The notes: a model not told the origin generated them from the sequence alone. A stretch of 50,646 nt of DNA from Planctomycetota bacterium (GCA_021413885.1 JAIOPM010000024.1:1-50646); one strand, 5' to 3'. Numbered from the stretch's first letter, positions 36,308 through 44,757 are shown. Numbers and translations are program-made.

Positions 36308-37702
36308 TCAGCCGCGAAGCAAGTAGGAGACCGCGATGCCGCCGAGGGCTCCGATCGCGAGCGTGGTCACCATCCCCGTGCGGAAGCGCAACGCCGCGAC
36401 GCAACAAACGAGCGAAAGCGCGAGTGCGGCCCAGTCGACGCTCGCGAGCACCGGCCTCAGGATCGTGATCGGTCCGCCGTGCCAGATGCCGACGTCGGTG
36501 AAGACGACGTGCACCGCGAAAGTGAGCGACAGGTTCGCGATCACGCCGACGACGCCCGCGGTGATCGCGGAGAGCGCGCTCGCGAGCCCGCGATGTCCGC
36601 GCAACGCCTCGATCCACGGCGCGCCGAGGAAGATCCAGAGGAAGCACGGCACGAACGTGACCCACGTCGTCAGGAACGCGCCGAGCAAACCGGCGGCGAG
36701 CGGCGAGAGCTCGCCCGGATGGTTCCACGCGCCCAGGAAGCCGACGAATTGCGTGACGAGGATCAACGGGCCCGGCGTCGTCTCCGCGAGGCCGAGGCCG
36801 TCGATCATCTGCTCGGTCGAGAGCCAACCGAACGTCTGCACCGCGGCTTGTGCGACGTACGCGAGCACCGCGTACGCGCCGCCGAACGTGACGACCGCGG
36901 CTTGGCTGAAGAACACGCCGATGTGGAAGAAGACGCTGTCGTCGCCGAAGCGGCCCGCGACCAGCGCGAGCGGCGCCGCCCACAGCGCGAGGCAGACGAC
37001 CAACACCGTGAGCGCGCGGCGTACGTTCGGGCGCGTGTGTTCGAGCTCGCCCGCGGCGAAGAGCGCGTCGATCACCGGCTCGCTCTCGGCTGCGGCGTCG
37101 CCGGAAGACTTCGGCGCGTGACCGCCGCCCTTCGGGAACGCGTTCGGCGCGAAGCGTGACGACGTCCAACCGATCACCGCCGCGCCGAGCACGACCAACG
37201 GGAACGGCACCGCGAACACGAACAGCGCGAGCAACGCGCCGACCGCCAACGCGACTTGCGTGCGCGTCTTCAACGCGCGCTTGCCGACGCGCAACAGCGC
37301 ATCGGCGACGATCGCGATCACCGCGGGCTTGAGGCCGAAGAACAACGCTTCGATCCAGGTCACGTCGTGGAAGCTCGCGTACAGCCACGACAACCCAAGC
37401 ACCGCGCACGCGCCGGGCAGGATGAAGAGCAACCCCGCGACCAAACCGCCGCGCACGCCGTGCATCAACCAACCGATGTAGGTCGCGAGCTGCTGCGCTT
37501 CCGGCCCCGGCAGCAACATGCAGTAGTTGAGCGCGTGCAGGAACCGCGCTTCGCCGATCCAACGGCGCTCCTCGACCAGCACGCGGTGCATCAACGCGAT
37601 CTGTCCGGCCGGTCCGCCGAACGAGAGGAAGCCGATGCGCGTCCACACGCCGAGCGCCGTCCGGAACGGAACGCGGCGCGGCGCAGTCTGCGGCTCCGGC
37701 AT
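36308..37702 (-). CDS. chrA: Chromate transporter, two-domain ChrA family
   Basis: A 464-residue inner-membrane protein of the CHR superfamily in its long, two-domain form. The N-terminal domain shows FLSFGGPAGQIALMHRVLVE, RWIGEARFLHALNYCMLLPG and PEAQQLATYIGW. The C-terminal domain shows VVTFGGAYAVLAYVAQ and LAETTPGPLILVTQFVGFLG. Each domain has about six helices. The family exports chromate, though many members are uncharacterised and may move other oxyanions. It is divergent from the FG-GAP lipoprotein gene. A promoter (37709-37737) puts its -10 six bases before the ATG, so the mRNA is predicted to be leaderless. Confidence 0.9.
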   Translation of the reverse strand: MPEPQTAPRRVPFRTALGVWTRIGFLSFGGPAGQIALMHRVLVEERRWIGEARFLHALNYCMLLPGPEAQQLATYIGWLMHGVRGGLVAGLLFILPGACAVLGLSWLYASFHDVTWIEALFFGLKPAVIAIVADALLRVGKRALKTRTQVALAVGALLALFVFAVPFPLVVLGAAVIGWTSSRFAPNAFPKGGGHAPKSSGDAAAESEPVIDALFAAGELEHTRPNVRRALTVLVVCLALWAAPLALVAGRFGDDSVFFHIGVFFSQAAVVTFGGAYAVLAYVAQAAVQTFGWLSTEQMIDGLGLAETTPGPLILVTQFVGFLGAWNHPGELSPLAAGLLGAFLTTWVTFVPCFLWIFLGAPWIEALRGHRGLASALSAITAGVVGVIANLSLTFAVHVVFTDVGIWHGGPITILRPVLASVDWAALALSLVCCVAALRFRTGMVTTLAIGALGGIAVSYLLRG

Positions 37703-37708
37703 GCGAGG

Positions 37709-37737
37709 AGCATGCGTCGCCTCCGTCGGACCGGCAA
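37709..37737 (-). promoter_or_regulatory. chrA promoter, predicted leaderless
   Basis: Minus strand: TTGCCG (37732-37737), 17 nt, CATGCT (37709-37714), then 6 nt to the chrA ATG. Confidence 0.55.
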
Positions 37738-37743
37738 TCTCTT

Positions 37744-37772
37744 TTGCCGACGCGCGCGCGGGCTCGCAGAAT
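37744..37772 (+). promoter_or_regulatory. FG-GAP gene promoter, predicted leaderless
   Basis: TTGCCG (37744-37749), 17 nt, CAGAAT (37767-37772), then 6 nt to GTG 37779: the mirror arrangement of the chrA promoter. Confidence 0.55.
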
Positions 37773-37778
37773 GCTCGC

Positions 37779-40019
37779 GTGCTCCGCCGTCTCTTCGCCG
37801 TCGCGCTCGCTCCTCTGTTCCTCGCTTGCAGCGAGGCCGAACCGAGTGCTCCGACACCGGTCGCGAAGCAGGCGCCGATCGCGACTCCGGCGCCGACGAC
37901 CGCGCGCCCCGAGCCGCTCTTCGCGACGCGCCTCGAGTTCGATTGCGGCGGCAAGCCCGAGACCGTCGTCGCCGCCGACTTCGACGGCGACGGCCGCGCG
38001 GAGTTGGTCGCGGCGTTGCTCGATCCAGGTCGCCTCGTGGTGTGGCGCGGTTCGGCGAACGGGCCGGTCGAGCCGCCGCTCCAGGTCGCGATCGATCCGT
38101 GGCCGTTGCAGCCGATCGTCGTTCCCGCCGGACACTTCGGTTCGACGAAGACGCGTCTCGCACTCGTTTCGCGCGCGACCAAGAGCCTCGCGTTCGTCGA
38201 GCCGCTCGCGGGTGCGAGCGAAGCCGTGTCGACGCTCGCGCGCGCGCCGCTCGCGGCGGCGCTCGGCGACTTCGGCGCCGACGGCAAGCTCGAACTCGCG
38301 TTCGCGTTCGACGATCGCACGCTCGCGGTGCTCGACGAAACGCGAGCGACGACGACCGTCGAGCTCCCCCACGTCCTCCCGCGCTGCGTCGCGTTCCTCG
38401 GCGACGGGTCGGGCCTCGTCGTCGGATTCCAAGACAGTCAGAGCCTCGTCGTGTTCGCGCGCGACGCCGCGGCGCAACTCGCGGTCGAGCGCGAGCTCGC
38501 GTTGCCCGGTTTTCCGCGGCACCTCGCCGAGTGCGACGTCGATCGCGACGGCGATCTCGAACTCGTCGTGCTCGGCGGCGATCGCGCGGCGTGGGTCTTC
38601 GGTTTCGGCGAGCCCGGCGGATCGAACGCGTGGCGACGCGCCGGAGCGCGAGCGCTCGATTGGACGACGTCGAAGATCCCGCTCGACCTCGTCGAAGGCG
38701 ACTTCGACGGCGACCTGAAGCTCGACCTCGCGGTGCTCGCGTTCGCGGATCTCGAAGCGGCGCTGTGGTGCGGCTTCGACGCGGCGGGTCCGAAGGTGAC
38801 CGCGGCGGGTTACGTCGGTCAGAACGCGCTGTCGCTCGCCGCCGGCGACTTCGACGGCGACGGAGCGCTCGACCTCGCGGTCAGCAACCGCGACGCGGCG
38901 CGCGTCAGCGTCGCGCGCGGAGACGGACACGGCGGACTCGTGTTGCCGCCGCTCGCCGACGTCGCCGTGTTCCCGTCATCGGTGGTCGCGGCCGACCTCG
39001 ACAGCGACGGACGCGCGGAGGCGATCGCAGTGTCGGCGAAGTCGAGCGAGCTCAGCGTCGTGCGCCGCCACGGCGCGCAACTCGAGCGTGCGTTCCACGC
39101 GCCGATCGGTCCAGCCGCGCGAGCCGTGCTCGTCGCCGACCTCGATCGCGACGGTCACCTCGATGCCGCGTGGATCGCCTCCGACACGCGCGCGGCGCGG
39201 ATCGAGTTCGCGTTCGGCGACGGCAGCGTGGCGCTCGTCGCGCGCGAGAAGCAACCGCCGCTCGAGATCGGCCCGAGCGGCGAAGACCTGCTCGCGCTCG
39301 ACCTCGACGGCGACGGCGCGCCGGAGCTCGTCGCCGCCGATCCCGAATCGAACGCGCTGCGCGTGTTCCGTCGCGCGCCCGCCGGTTCGCCGAGCGTGTT
39401 CCTCGCGACGCCGCAGACGTTGCCGATCGCGCCGGCGCCGCTCGCGCTCGCCGCGTTGCCGTCGAGCGACGGCGCGGCGCGGATCGCGATCGTGCTCGGC
39501 GGCCCGGGGCCGCGGACCGGCGTCGTGCGCGCGCGCCTCGCGGTCGAAACGAACGGAACGACGACGATGACGGTGTTGACGGAACTCGCGCACGTCCCGC
39601 TGACCGGCGCGCCGCTCGATCTCGCCGCGTTGCGTCTTTCCGGTCCGACCGCCGACGATCTCGTCGTGCTCGGCGCCGACACGCGCGACTCCGCGAACGG
39701 TTGGCTGCGCGTGTTGCGCGCGAACGACACCGCGCCGACGCAGAGCTTCGTCCCCGGCCTGAAGGCGAAGCACGTCGCGTGCGGCGACCTCGACGGCGAC
39801 GGACGCGACGACGTGCTCGTCGCGTCGCTCAACAGCCACGCGGTCAACCTGTGGTTCGCGCGCGACGGAGCGTTGGTGCCGTGGCCGAACCTCGGCGCGG
39901 GGCTCGGCGTCCACGACGTCGCGTGCGGCGACGCGGACGGCGACGGGCGCCTCGACGTGTTCGTGGCGGACGCATTCGGCGATGACGTCGCACTCATCCT
40001 GAACGGCTTGCACCGCTGA
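37779..40019 (+). CDS. FG-GAP/VCBS-repeat lipoprotein
   Basis: A 746-residue lipoprotein (signal ends FLAC, Cys at about residue 16) with a low-complexity linker followed by a beta-propeller-like array. At least eight repeats carry the calcium-binding loop D-x-D-x-D-G, for example ADFDGDGRAELV, CDVDRDGDLELV, GDFDGDGALDLA, ADLDSDGRAEAI, ADLDRDGHLDAA, LDLDGDGAPELV, GDLDGDGRDDVL and GDADGDGRLDVF, spaced 45-100 residues. FG-GAP proteins are extracellular and often adhesive or polysaccharide-associated. GTG 37779 was chosen on the promoter at 37744-37772 and the lipobox; upstream in-frame sequence lies antisense to chrA. Confidence 0.85.
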   Translation: MLRRLFAVALAPLFLACSEAEPSAPTPVAKQAPIATPAPTTARPEPLFATRLEFDCGGKPETVVAADFDGDGRAELVAALLDPGRLVVWRGSANGPVEPPLQVAIDPWPLQPIVVPAGHFGSTKTRLALVSRATKSLAFVEPLAGASEAVSTLARAPLAAALGDFGADGKLELAFAFDDRTLAVLDETRATTTVELPHVLPRCVAFLGDGSGLVVGFQDSQSLVVFARDAAAQLAVERELALPGFPRHLAECDVDRDGDLELVVLGGDRAAWVFGFGEPGGSNAWRRAGARALDWTTSKIPLDLVEGDFDGDLKLDLAVLAFADLEAALWCGFDAAGPKVTAAGYVGQNALSLAAGDFDGDGALDLAVSNRDAARVSVARGDGHGGLVLPPLADVAVFPSSVVAADLDSDGRAEAIAVSAKSSELSVVRRHGAQLERAFHAPIGPAARAVLVADLDRDGHLDAAWIASDTRAARIEFAFGDGSVALVAREKQPPLEIGPSGEDLLALDLDGDGAPELVAADPESNALRVFRRAPAGSPSVFLATPQTLPIAPAPLALAALPSSDGAARIAIVLGGPGPRTGVVRARLAVETNGTTTMTVLTELAHVPLTGAPLDLAALRLSGPTADDLVVLGADTRDSANGWLRVLRANDTAPTQSFVPGLKAKHVACGDLDGDGRDDVLVASLNSHAVNLWFARDGALVPWPNLGAGLGVHDVACGDADGDGRLDVFVADAFGDDVALILNGLHR

Positions 40020-40075
40020 CGGCGTCGAAAAGGCGCCGCGGCCTCGAATCCGGCCCGCGCTTACGGAGTTGCCCC

Positions 40076-40104
40076 TTGTCGCGGACGAAGAGGGCGTCGA
40101 CAAT
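40076..40104 (+). promoter_or_regulatory. Promoter of the thioredoxin-like gene
   Basis: TTGTCG (40076-40081), 17 nt, GACAAT (40099-40104). The predicted leader is ~107 nt with AAGGAA (40204-40209) before ATG 40218, a conventional layout. Confidence 0.55.
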
Positions 40105-40217
40105 CCGCCGCCCTGGGAAGCTCGTTCGGGCTCCCACGGCATCGCGCCCGACCGTCTCGCCTCGTCGACTCGGGCCGCCGATCCATCACGACCGAGGCTT
40201 GCCAAGGAAACGCTCGA

Positions 40218-41225
40218 ATGAACTTCCTCCAACGCCTCCTCTTCTCCGGCGTCGTTCTCGCGGCCCCGTCGCTCGCGCTCGCCGGCGACAAGGACGTGTG
40301 GATCGCCGACTACGACAAGGCCGTCGAAGCCGCCAAGGCCCAGAAGAAGGATCTCTTCGTCGACTTCACCGGTTCGGACTGGTGCGGCTGGTGCAAGAGG
40401 CTCGACGCCGAAGTCTTCAGCAAGGCGGAGTTCCTCGACGCGATCCAGAAGGACTACGTCCTGGTCGCGCTCGACTACCCGCAAGCCGAAGCGGTCAAGA
40501 AGCGCGTGCCGAACCCGGCGCGCAACGAGGAGCTCAAGAACAAGCACGCGATCCAGGGCTACCCGACGATCCTCTTGATGACCGCCGACGGCGAGGTCTA
40601 CGGCCAGACCGGTTACGAGCCGGGCGGTCCGGTCAAGTACGTCGAGAGCCTCAACACGCTGCGCGCGACGGGACGCAAGGCGTTGGTCGACACCAAGGAG
40701 ATCGTCGCGAAGTTCACCGCGGCGACCGGCGACGAGAAGAACAAACTGCTCGACCAAGCGATCGCGACGCTCGGCGCGCTGAAGCCGGGCTCGCCGATGG
40801 CGGCGCAACTCGGACCGGTCGCGCGCACCGCGTTCACGTCGGATGCCGACAACAAGCAAGGTCGCAAGCTGCGCGCGTTGAAGGCGTTGCTCAACTCCGG
40901 CTCGTACGACGCCGAGCTCGACAAGACGGGTCGCATGCTCGACCCGAAGAACGAGCAGGGCATCATCGAGGGTCTGGTGGTCGCCAAGCTCGGCACGCTG
41001 TCGAGCGAAGCCGACGTCAAGGACGCGGTCGCCGCGATCACCGAAGTCGACAAGCTCGGCATCAAGGACGTCGAGATCAAGAACCAGCTCTACTACACGG
41101 CCGCCAACTTCTGCTTCCAGTACCTGGACGACAAGGAAGGCGCGAAAGCCTGGGCGACCAAGCTCAAGGCGAGCGCGGGCGACAAGCCGGAGTTGATGGA
41201 GTTCTACAAGGCGATCTTGGGCTGA
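40218..41225 (+). CDS. Exported thioredoxin-fold protein with long helical C-terminus
   Basis: A 335-residue protein. A signal peptide (1-22, cleavage after SLALAG) precedes a thioredoxin-like domain with active site DWCGWCKRLD (Cys56, Cys59) and the cis-Pro segment IQGYPTILLM. About 190 further residues of charged helices follow. The CGWC dipeptide and long tail resemble periplasmic DUF255/thioredoxin_7-type proteins, probably acting in disulfide reduction or exchange outside the cytoplasm. The thioredoxin part is complete. Codon choice is noticeably Lys/Asn-richer than the neighbours, suggesting high expression or selection. The gene stands alone between its own promoter and a GC-rich hairpin. 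Confidence 0.85.
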   Translation: MNFLQRLLFSGVVLAAPSLALAGDKDVWIADYDKAVEAAKAQKKDLFVDFTGSDWCGWCKRLDAEVFSKAEFLDAIQKDYVLVALDYPQAEAVKKRVPNPARNEELKNKHAIQGYPTILLMTADGEVYGQTGYEPGGPVKYVESLNTLRATGRKALVDTKEIVAKFTAATGDEKNKLLDQAIATLGALKPGSPMAAQLGPVARTAFTSDADNKQGRKLRALKALLNSGSYDAELDKTGRMLDPKNEQGIIEGLVVAKLGTLSSEADVKDAVAAITEVDKLGIKDVEIKNQLYYTAANFCFQYLDDKEGAKAWATKLKASAGDKPELMEFYKAILG

Positions 41226-41249
41226 GCCCGACGCATCGTTCGGATTCAC

Positions 41250-41281
41250 GAGCCCTCGGGCGCCGCGGCGCTCGGGGGCTC
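41250..41281 (+). terminator. GC-rich hairpin after the thioredoxin-like gene
   Basis: Arms 41250-41264 and 41267-41281 form a ~15-bp stem with two mismatched or G-U positions. No T-tract follows, so it is only a candidate terminator. Confidence 0.4.
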
Positions 41282-41295
41282 GTGCTCCATCCGCG

Positions 41296-41325
41296 TTCGA
41301 GGTCGATCGCCGCGACTCCTAGAAT
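41296..41325 (+). promoter_or_regulatory. Promoter of the STT3-like gene
   Basis: TTCGAG (41296-41301), 18 nt, TAGAAT (41320-41325); GTG 41335 lies 9 nt after the -10, so a leader of ~3 nt is predicted. Confidence 0.5.
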
Positions 41326-41334
41326 GCCGAGCCC

Positions 41335-43599
41335 GTGACGTCCCCCGCCGCACAGACTCGCAACGGTCGCCTCGGTTGGATCGCGGTGCTCGTCTGCGTC
41401 GCGGTAGTGTCGACGGTCGCGCGCGTCGCGAACCACCGACGCGTCGAGATTCCCGGACGTCCGGGTTGGTCGACCGGCGATCCCGACAGCCACCACTTGA
41501 TGCATCGCGTCGAGGGCGTCTTGCGCGACGGCTTCCCGCTGCCTGAGTTCGATCCCGGCCTCGACTTCCCGCGCGGCTCCGCGATTCCGGGCGCGCCCTA
41601 TTACCCGACGATCGTCGCCGCGGCGCTGCGGCCGTTCGCGCCGAGCGACGCGGAGGAGCGCCACGTCTGGCTCGAGATGCGCATGGCGTCGCTCGCGGCG
41701 ATCTTCGGCGTCGTGACGTCGCTCTCGATCGCGTGGATCGGGCGCGTGCTCGCCGGCCTGCGCGCGGGGTTGAGCGCGGGATTGATCCATGCGCTCTGTC
41801 CCGCGGCGATCGGATTCTCGAACGTCGGCAACGGTGACTATCACGCGTGGGTGTCGTGGCTCGTCGTGCTCGCGCTCGGCGGTTCTGTGTGGGCGTTGAA
41901 GCGCGGGGTGATCGAGAGCGGGCGACGCGCGTTGCCGTGCGGCGTCGCCGTCGGCGCGGCGTTCGGGCTCGCGCTCGGGTCGTGGCCGGCGACGATGATC
42001 GATGTCGTGGTCGTCGAGCTCGTGCTCGGCGTCCTAATCGTCGTCGCGGCGCGGCGGCCGCTCGCGGGGCTCGCGACGTTCGGGCTCGCGCTCCACGTCG
42101 GCGCGCTGGTCGTCGCGTTGTCGGCGATCGTCGCGAGTCCGTGGCAAGCCGAGCATCCGTGGATCGTCGTCAATCTGTCGTGGTTCCACGCGGCGTTCCT
42201 CGTCGTAGGTGCTGGCGTGTTCGTGCCGCTCTTCTGCTTGCGTGAGAAGGGCGTTGCAGCGCGCGTCTATCCGGCGGTCGTCGCGGTCGGACTCGGACTC
42301 GGCGTGCTGTGGATCGCGTACGGCGGCGGCTCGCTCGCAAGCGGCGTGCGCGACGGCTTCGCGTGGGCGAGCCGCGGAGACGCGTTCATGGCCGGCGTGC
42401 GCGAGTCGCAGCCGCTCTTCGGCGCGAAGGCGTTGTTGTCGCCGTGGACGTACCTCGGGTTCGCGCTCGCCGTCGCGCCGGTCGCGTGGCTCTTCGCGCT
42501 CATGCGCGTCGTGCGACGAGGCGAACTCGAGCTGTTGCCGCTCGTCGTGCTCGCGCCGATCGCGTTCGTGCTCGCGGCGACGCAGATGCGTTTCGCGGGA
42601 GCGTTCGTCGCGCCAATGGCGTTGCTCGTCGCGGTCGCGGCGGCGCCGCTGCTCGCTCGCCTCGCGTTCGCGGGCTTCGCACTCGCGTTGCTCGCGCCGT
42701 TCGCGCTCGAGTGGTCGGGCACGTCGTCGACGTTCCGGCGCCTGACGCAGAACTCGGAGGCCCCGCGCGAATCCGCCGCTCGCCGCGGCGCGCGCGAATG
42801 CGCCGAGTGGTTGCGCCATGCCGCGCCGAACGAGCGCGAGCACAGCGTCCTCGCGTCGTGGTTCCAAGGCCACACGTTGCAGTGGGCCGCCGACAAAGCG
42901 GTCGTCGCGTCGAACTACGGCGCGTACGTCGGAGTCGAGGGCTTCCGCGATCCGGCGCGCGTGTTCCTCGCTCCCGACCTCGCTTCCGCGACGCCGATCC
43001 TCGACGCGCACCGCGTGCGTTGGATCCTCGCGACCAGCGATCTCGCCGACGATTTCGAGGCGATGTGCGCCGAGGTCGAAGCGGACGGAAGCGTCGCGTT
43101 GCCGCGCTTCGCGCAAGATCCGTCGCGCCACGACGGCGCAGTTTGGTTCCGCGGGCTCGGACAGCGCCTCTTGCTCGGCGGCGCACTTCCGGCGGAGATC
43201 CGAGCGAACGAGCGACCGCTCGAGCGCTTGCGCCTCGTCTTCGTCTCGACGTTGCGCGATCGCCGTCGCAGCGAGCGCGGCGAGACGCCCGCTCCCGCCG
43301 CGTATTTGTGGGAGCGCGTCGCGGGATGCACGTTGGTCGCGTCCGGTTCGCCGGGCGAGACGTTCGAAGTGCGCGTCGACGTCGCCTTCCCGAGCGCCGA
43401 TTGGCGCATCGCGTGGAGCGATCGCGCGATCGTCGATGCGTCGGGCCGCGCGACACTCGTCGTTCCGTACGCGACGCTCGCGCCGAACGGATTGGGCGTG
43501 GCGCAACCAGGAGCACGTTGGAGCCTCGGCTCGCGGAGCGGCGCGCTCACGCTCTCCGCCGACGACGTCGAACACGGAGCGACGCATTCGCTCCCGTGA
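41335..43599 (+). CDS. STT3-like oligosaccharyltransferase (GT-C membrane glycosyltransferase)
   Basis: A 754-residue membrane protein with about 11-13 helices to ~residue 460 and a soluble C-terminal part. The first periplasmic loop has GDPDSHHLMHR (Asp49, Asp51) in the place of the metal-binding D-x-D/D-x-Y-Y-H motif. GNGDYHAWVSW (Asp168, His170) matches the second acidic motif of STT3/PglB. In the soluble domain SWFQGHTLQWAADKAVVASN stands where STT3 proteins have WWDYG plus the following segment. The WWD motif is therefore not conserved, and the acceptor may differ from the N-x-S/T sequon. The role could be protein glycosylation or transfer to another acceptor. It starts at GTG 41335. Confidence 0.7.
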   Translation: MTSPAAQTRNGRLGWIAVLVCVAVVSTVARVANHRRVEIPGRPGWSTGDPDSHHLMHRVEGVLRDGFPLPEFDPGLDFPRGSAIPGAPYYPTIVAAALRPFAPSDAEERHVWLEMRMASLAAIFGVVTSLSIAWIGRVLAGLRAGLSAGLIHALCPAAIGFSNVGNGDYHAWVSWLVVLALGGSVWALKRGVIESGRRALPCGVAVGAAFGLALGSWPATMIDVVVVELVLGVLIVVAARRPLAGLATFGLALHVGALVVALSAIVASPWQAEHPWIVVNLSWFHAAFLVVGAGVFVPLFCLREKGVAARVYPAVVAVGLGLGVLWIAYGGGSLASGVRDGFAWASRGDAFMAGVRESQPLFGAKALLSPWTYLGFALAVAPVAWLFALMRVVRRGELELLPLVVLAPIAFVLAATQMRFAGAFVAPMALLVAVAAAPLLARLAFAGFALALLAPFALEWSGTSSTFRRLTQNSEAPRESAARRGARECAEWLRHAAPNEREHSVLASWFQGHTLQWAADKAVVASNYGAYVGVEGFRDPARVFLAPDLASATPILDAHRVRWILATSDLADDFEAMCAEVEADGSVALPRFAQDPSRHDGAVWFRGLGQRLLLGGALPAEIRANERPLERLRLVFVSTLRDRRRSERGETPAPAAYLWERVAGCTLVASGSPGETFEVRVDVAFPSADWRIAWSDRAIVDASGRATLVVPYATLAPNGLGVAQPGARWSLGSRSGALTLSADDVEHGATHSLP

Positions 43600-43606
43600 C
43601 CCGGCG

Positions 43607-43636
43607 TTGCGCGCACGCGGCGGAACGCGCTATCCT
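43607..43636 (+). promoter_or_regulatory. Promoter of tRNA-Gly
   Basis: TTGCGC (43607-43612), 18 nt, TATCCT (43631-43636); tRNA 5' end is 18 nt further on. Confidence 0.55.
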
Positions 43637-43654
43637 GTGCAAGCCTTCGAGCGA

Positions 43655-43730
43655 GCGGGCGTATCTCAGTTGGTAGAGAGTCAGCTTCCCAAGCTGAATG
43701 TCGCGGGTTCGAACCCCGTCGCCCGCTCCA
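43655..43730 (+). tRNA. tRNA-Gly (anticodon CCC), CCA encoded
   Basis: A 76-nt cloverleaf. The acceptor stem GCGGGCG pairs with CGCCCGC. The D-arm contains AGTTGGTAGA. The anticodon stem TCAGC/GCTGA encloses loop TTCCCAA, giving anticodon CCC. The T-arm contains GGTTCGAACC. The discriminator T is followed by a genomically encoded CCA (43728-43730). The adjoining sequence on the right belongs to an accessory region with IS3 debris, so this tRNA may mark an integration boundary. Confidence 0.95.
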
Positions 43731-43826
43731 CATGAATCTCGTGGTAGGCGTTGGCTACGGCGTCGGGCGCCACGGGCAGGTGACCTAGAGTGTCGGCTTG
43801 CTGCGAGTTAGTAGCAGGAAGTCCTG

Positions 43827-43903
43827 CCGCTCCCTGCCGCAGTTGACCGTCGCGGCTTCCGCTTCCTGCCGCAAGGGAGCATGGATCTTCCGCTCCCTGC
43901 CGC
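43827..43903 (+). repeat. Three 14-nt direct repeats at ~31-nt spacing
   Basis: CCGCTYCCTGCCGC occurs at 43827-43840, 43859-43872 and 43890-43903 (starts 32 and 31 nt apart). Spacers are not conserved. A small inverted repeat GCAGGA/TCCTGC (43814-43827) touches the first copy. They lie between the tRNA and the IS3 orfA and may be IS-end or transposase-binding sites. Confidence 0.5.
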
Positions 43904-44018
43904 TGGGTTCGGCCCTGCGTCGCATCGGAAGCGTGGATCACGTGCCAGCCTTCCCTCCGCCGCCCGGTTTCTCTGGACATCCGACTGCAACGCGGTTGCA
44001 TGACCGCAGGAGGCAACG

Positions 44019-44396
44019 ATGTCAGGGAAGAAGCAACAAGGCGGAGCTTCGTCGGGAGCCCGAAAGGCGAACGACGAAGCTGTGACGGGCGAGCGTGGAC
44101 GCTTCTCGTCGAGGCGGAAGATGGAAGCGGTGCTGCGGCTCTTGCGTGGCGAGGAGCTCGATGCGCTGTCACGTGAACTGGGCGTGACGGCGGCGACGCT
44201 GTCGACGTGGCGAGACGATTTTCTGGCGGGAGGCCAGTCGAACTTGAAGGCGCGCGCGCCCGAGCCGGTCGAGGGCGAGGCGCGTGAACTCAAGACGCTG
44301 ATCGGCGAGCTGACGATCGACAACGAATGTCTGCGAGCCTTGCTGCGCAAGCACGAGGAACGAGACCCTTTGGCACAGCGGAGGTCGAAGCCGTGA
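44019..44396 (+). CDS. IS3-family transposase OrfA (intact reading frame in a broken IS)
   Basis: A 125-residue DNA-binding subunit of an IS3-family element. A basic N-terminus is followed by the helix-turn-helix FSSRRKMEAVLRLLRGEELD then ALSRELGVTAATLSTWRDDF, and a leucine-zipper-like helix ARELKTLIGELTIDNECLRA. AGGAGG (44008-44013) sits 5 nt before ATG 44019. Normally OrfA and OrfB join by a -1 frameshift into the active transposase; here OrfB is only a stub, so the element cannot move by itself. Confidence 0.8.
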   Translation: MSGKKQQGGASSGARKANDEAVTGERGRFSSRRKMEAVLRLLRGEELDALSRELGVTAATLSTWRDDFLAGGQSNLKARAPEPVEGEARELKTLIGELTIDNECLRALLRKHEERDPLAQRRSKP

Positions 44397-44530
44397 TCGC
44401 CGAGCGCTCGCCCTCCGTGAATCTTTGCTTCGGCGTGGCTCGCACGTGTCGCTTGCTCGGGCGCTCGCGCTCTGGCGTGTACTGGGCGCGCACGAGTCCG
44501 ATCCGCGCACGGGTGCCGACGATCTCCTGA
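44327..44530 (+). pseudogene. IS3-family transposase OrfB, N-terminal stub
   Basis: In the -1 frame relative to orfA, VEAVIAERSPSVNLCFGVAR and TCRLLGRSRSGVYWAR match the start of IS3 OrfB proteins. The frame stops at 44528-44530, before any DDE catalytic residue. The following 120 bp show no transposase similarity, so the rest of the IS was lost. Confidence 0.7.
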
Positions 44531-44650
44531 CCGGAGTGGCACCGCGTATGCGCGGCCAAGCCTATGGCGCCGCCGCCGTTTTGCTGGGCGTGCGCTGCCC
44601 CACGGCGTGGCGGACCGCTGCCAAGCGATTGCTGTTTGCGCGCCTCGAAC

Positions 44651-44732
44651 GAGCTGGAGAACGAGCCCAACACGTTTGGGCGTGCGCCGACGAGCGGGAG
44701 AACGAGCGCGACACCCTTCGGCGGACGCCGAC
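44651..44732 (+). repeat. Two tandem 41-bp imperfect repeats
   Basis: 44651-44691 and 44692-44732 are about 78% identical, each starting GAGC[T/G]GGAGAACGAGC. A third start (GAGCTCCC) runs into the hairpin at 44733-44757. No gene was seen in 44531-44755. Confidence 0.45.
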
Positions 44733-44757
44733 GAGCTCCCGTCGCTCGCGGGAGCTC
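44733..44757 (-). terminator. Hairpin overlapping the folE stop codon
   Basis: Perfect 9-bp stem GAGCTCCCG/CGGGAGCTC with a 7-nt loop. It includes part of the folE stop (44756-44758). No T-tract follows on the minus strand, so termination is only possible. Confidence 0.4.

Noticed and set aside
36308..37702. Chromate-resistance operon
   Set aside because: Only chrA is present; no chrB or other chr gene is adjacent, so resistance cannot be claimed.
43681..44172. Minus-strand reading frame ending ...RATGFEPATFSLGS across the tRNA
   Set aside because: This peptide is the well-known antisense translation of a tRNA-Gly gene and is a common false annotation.
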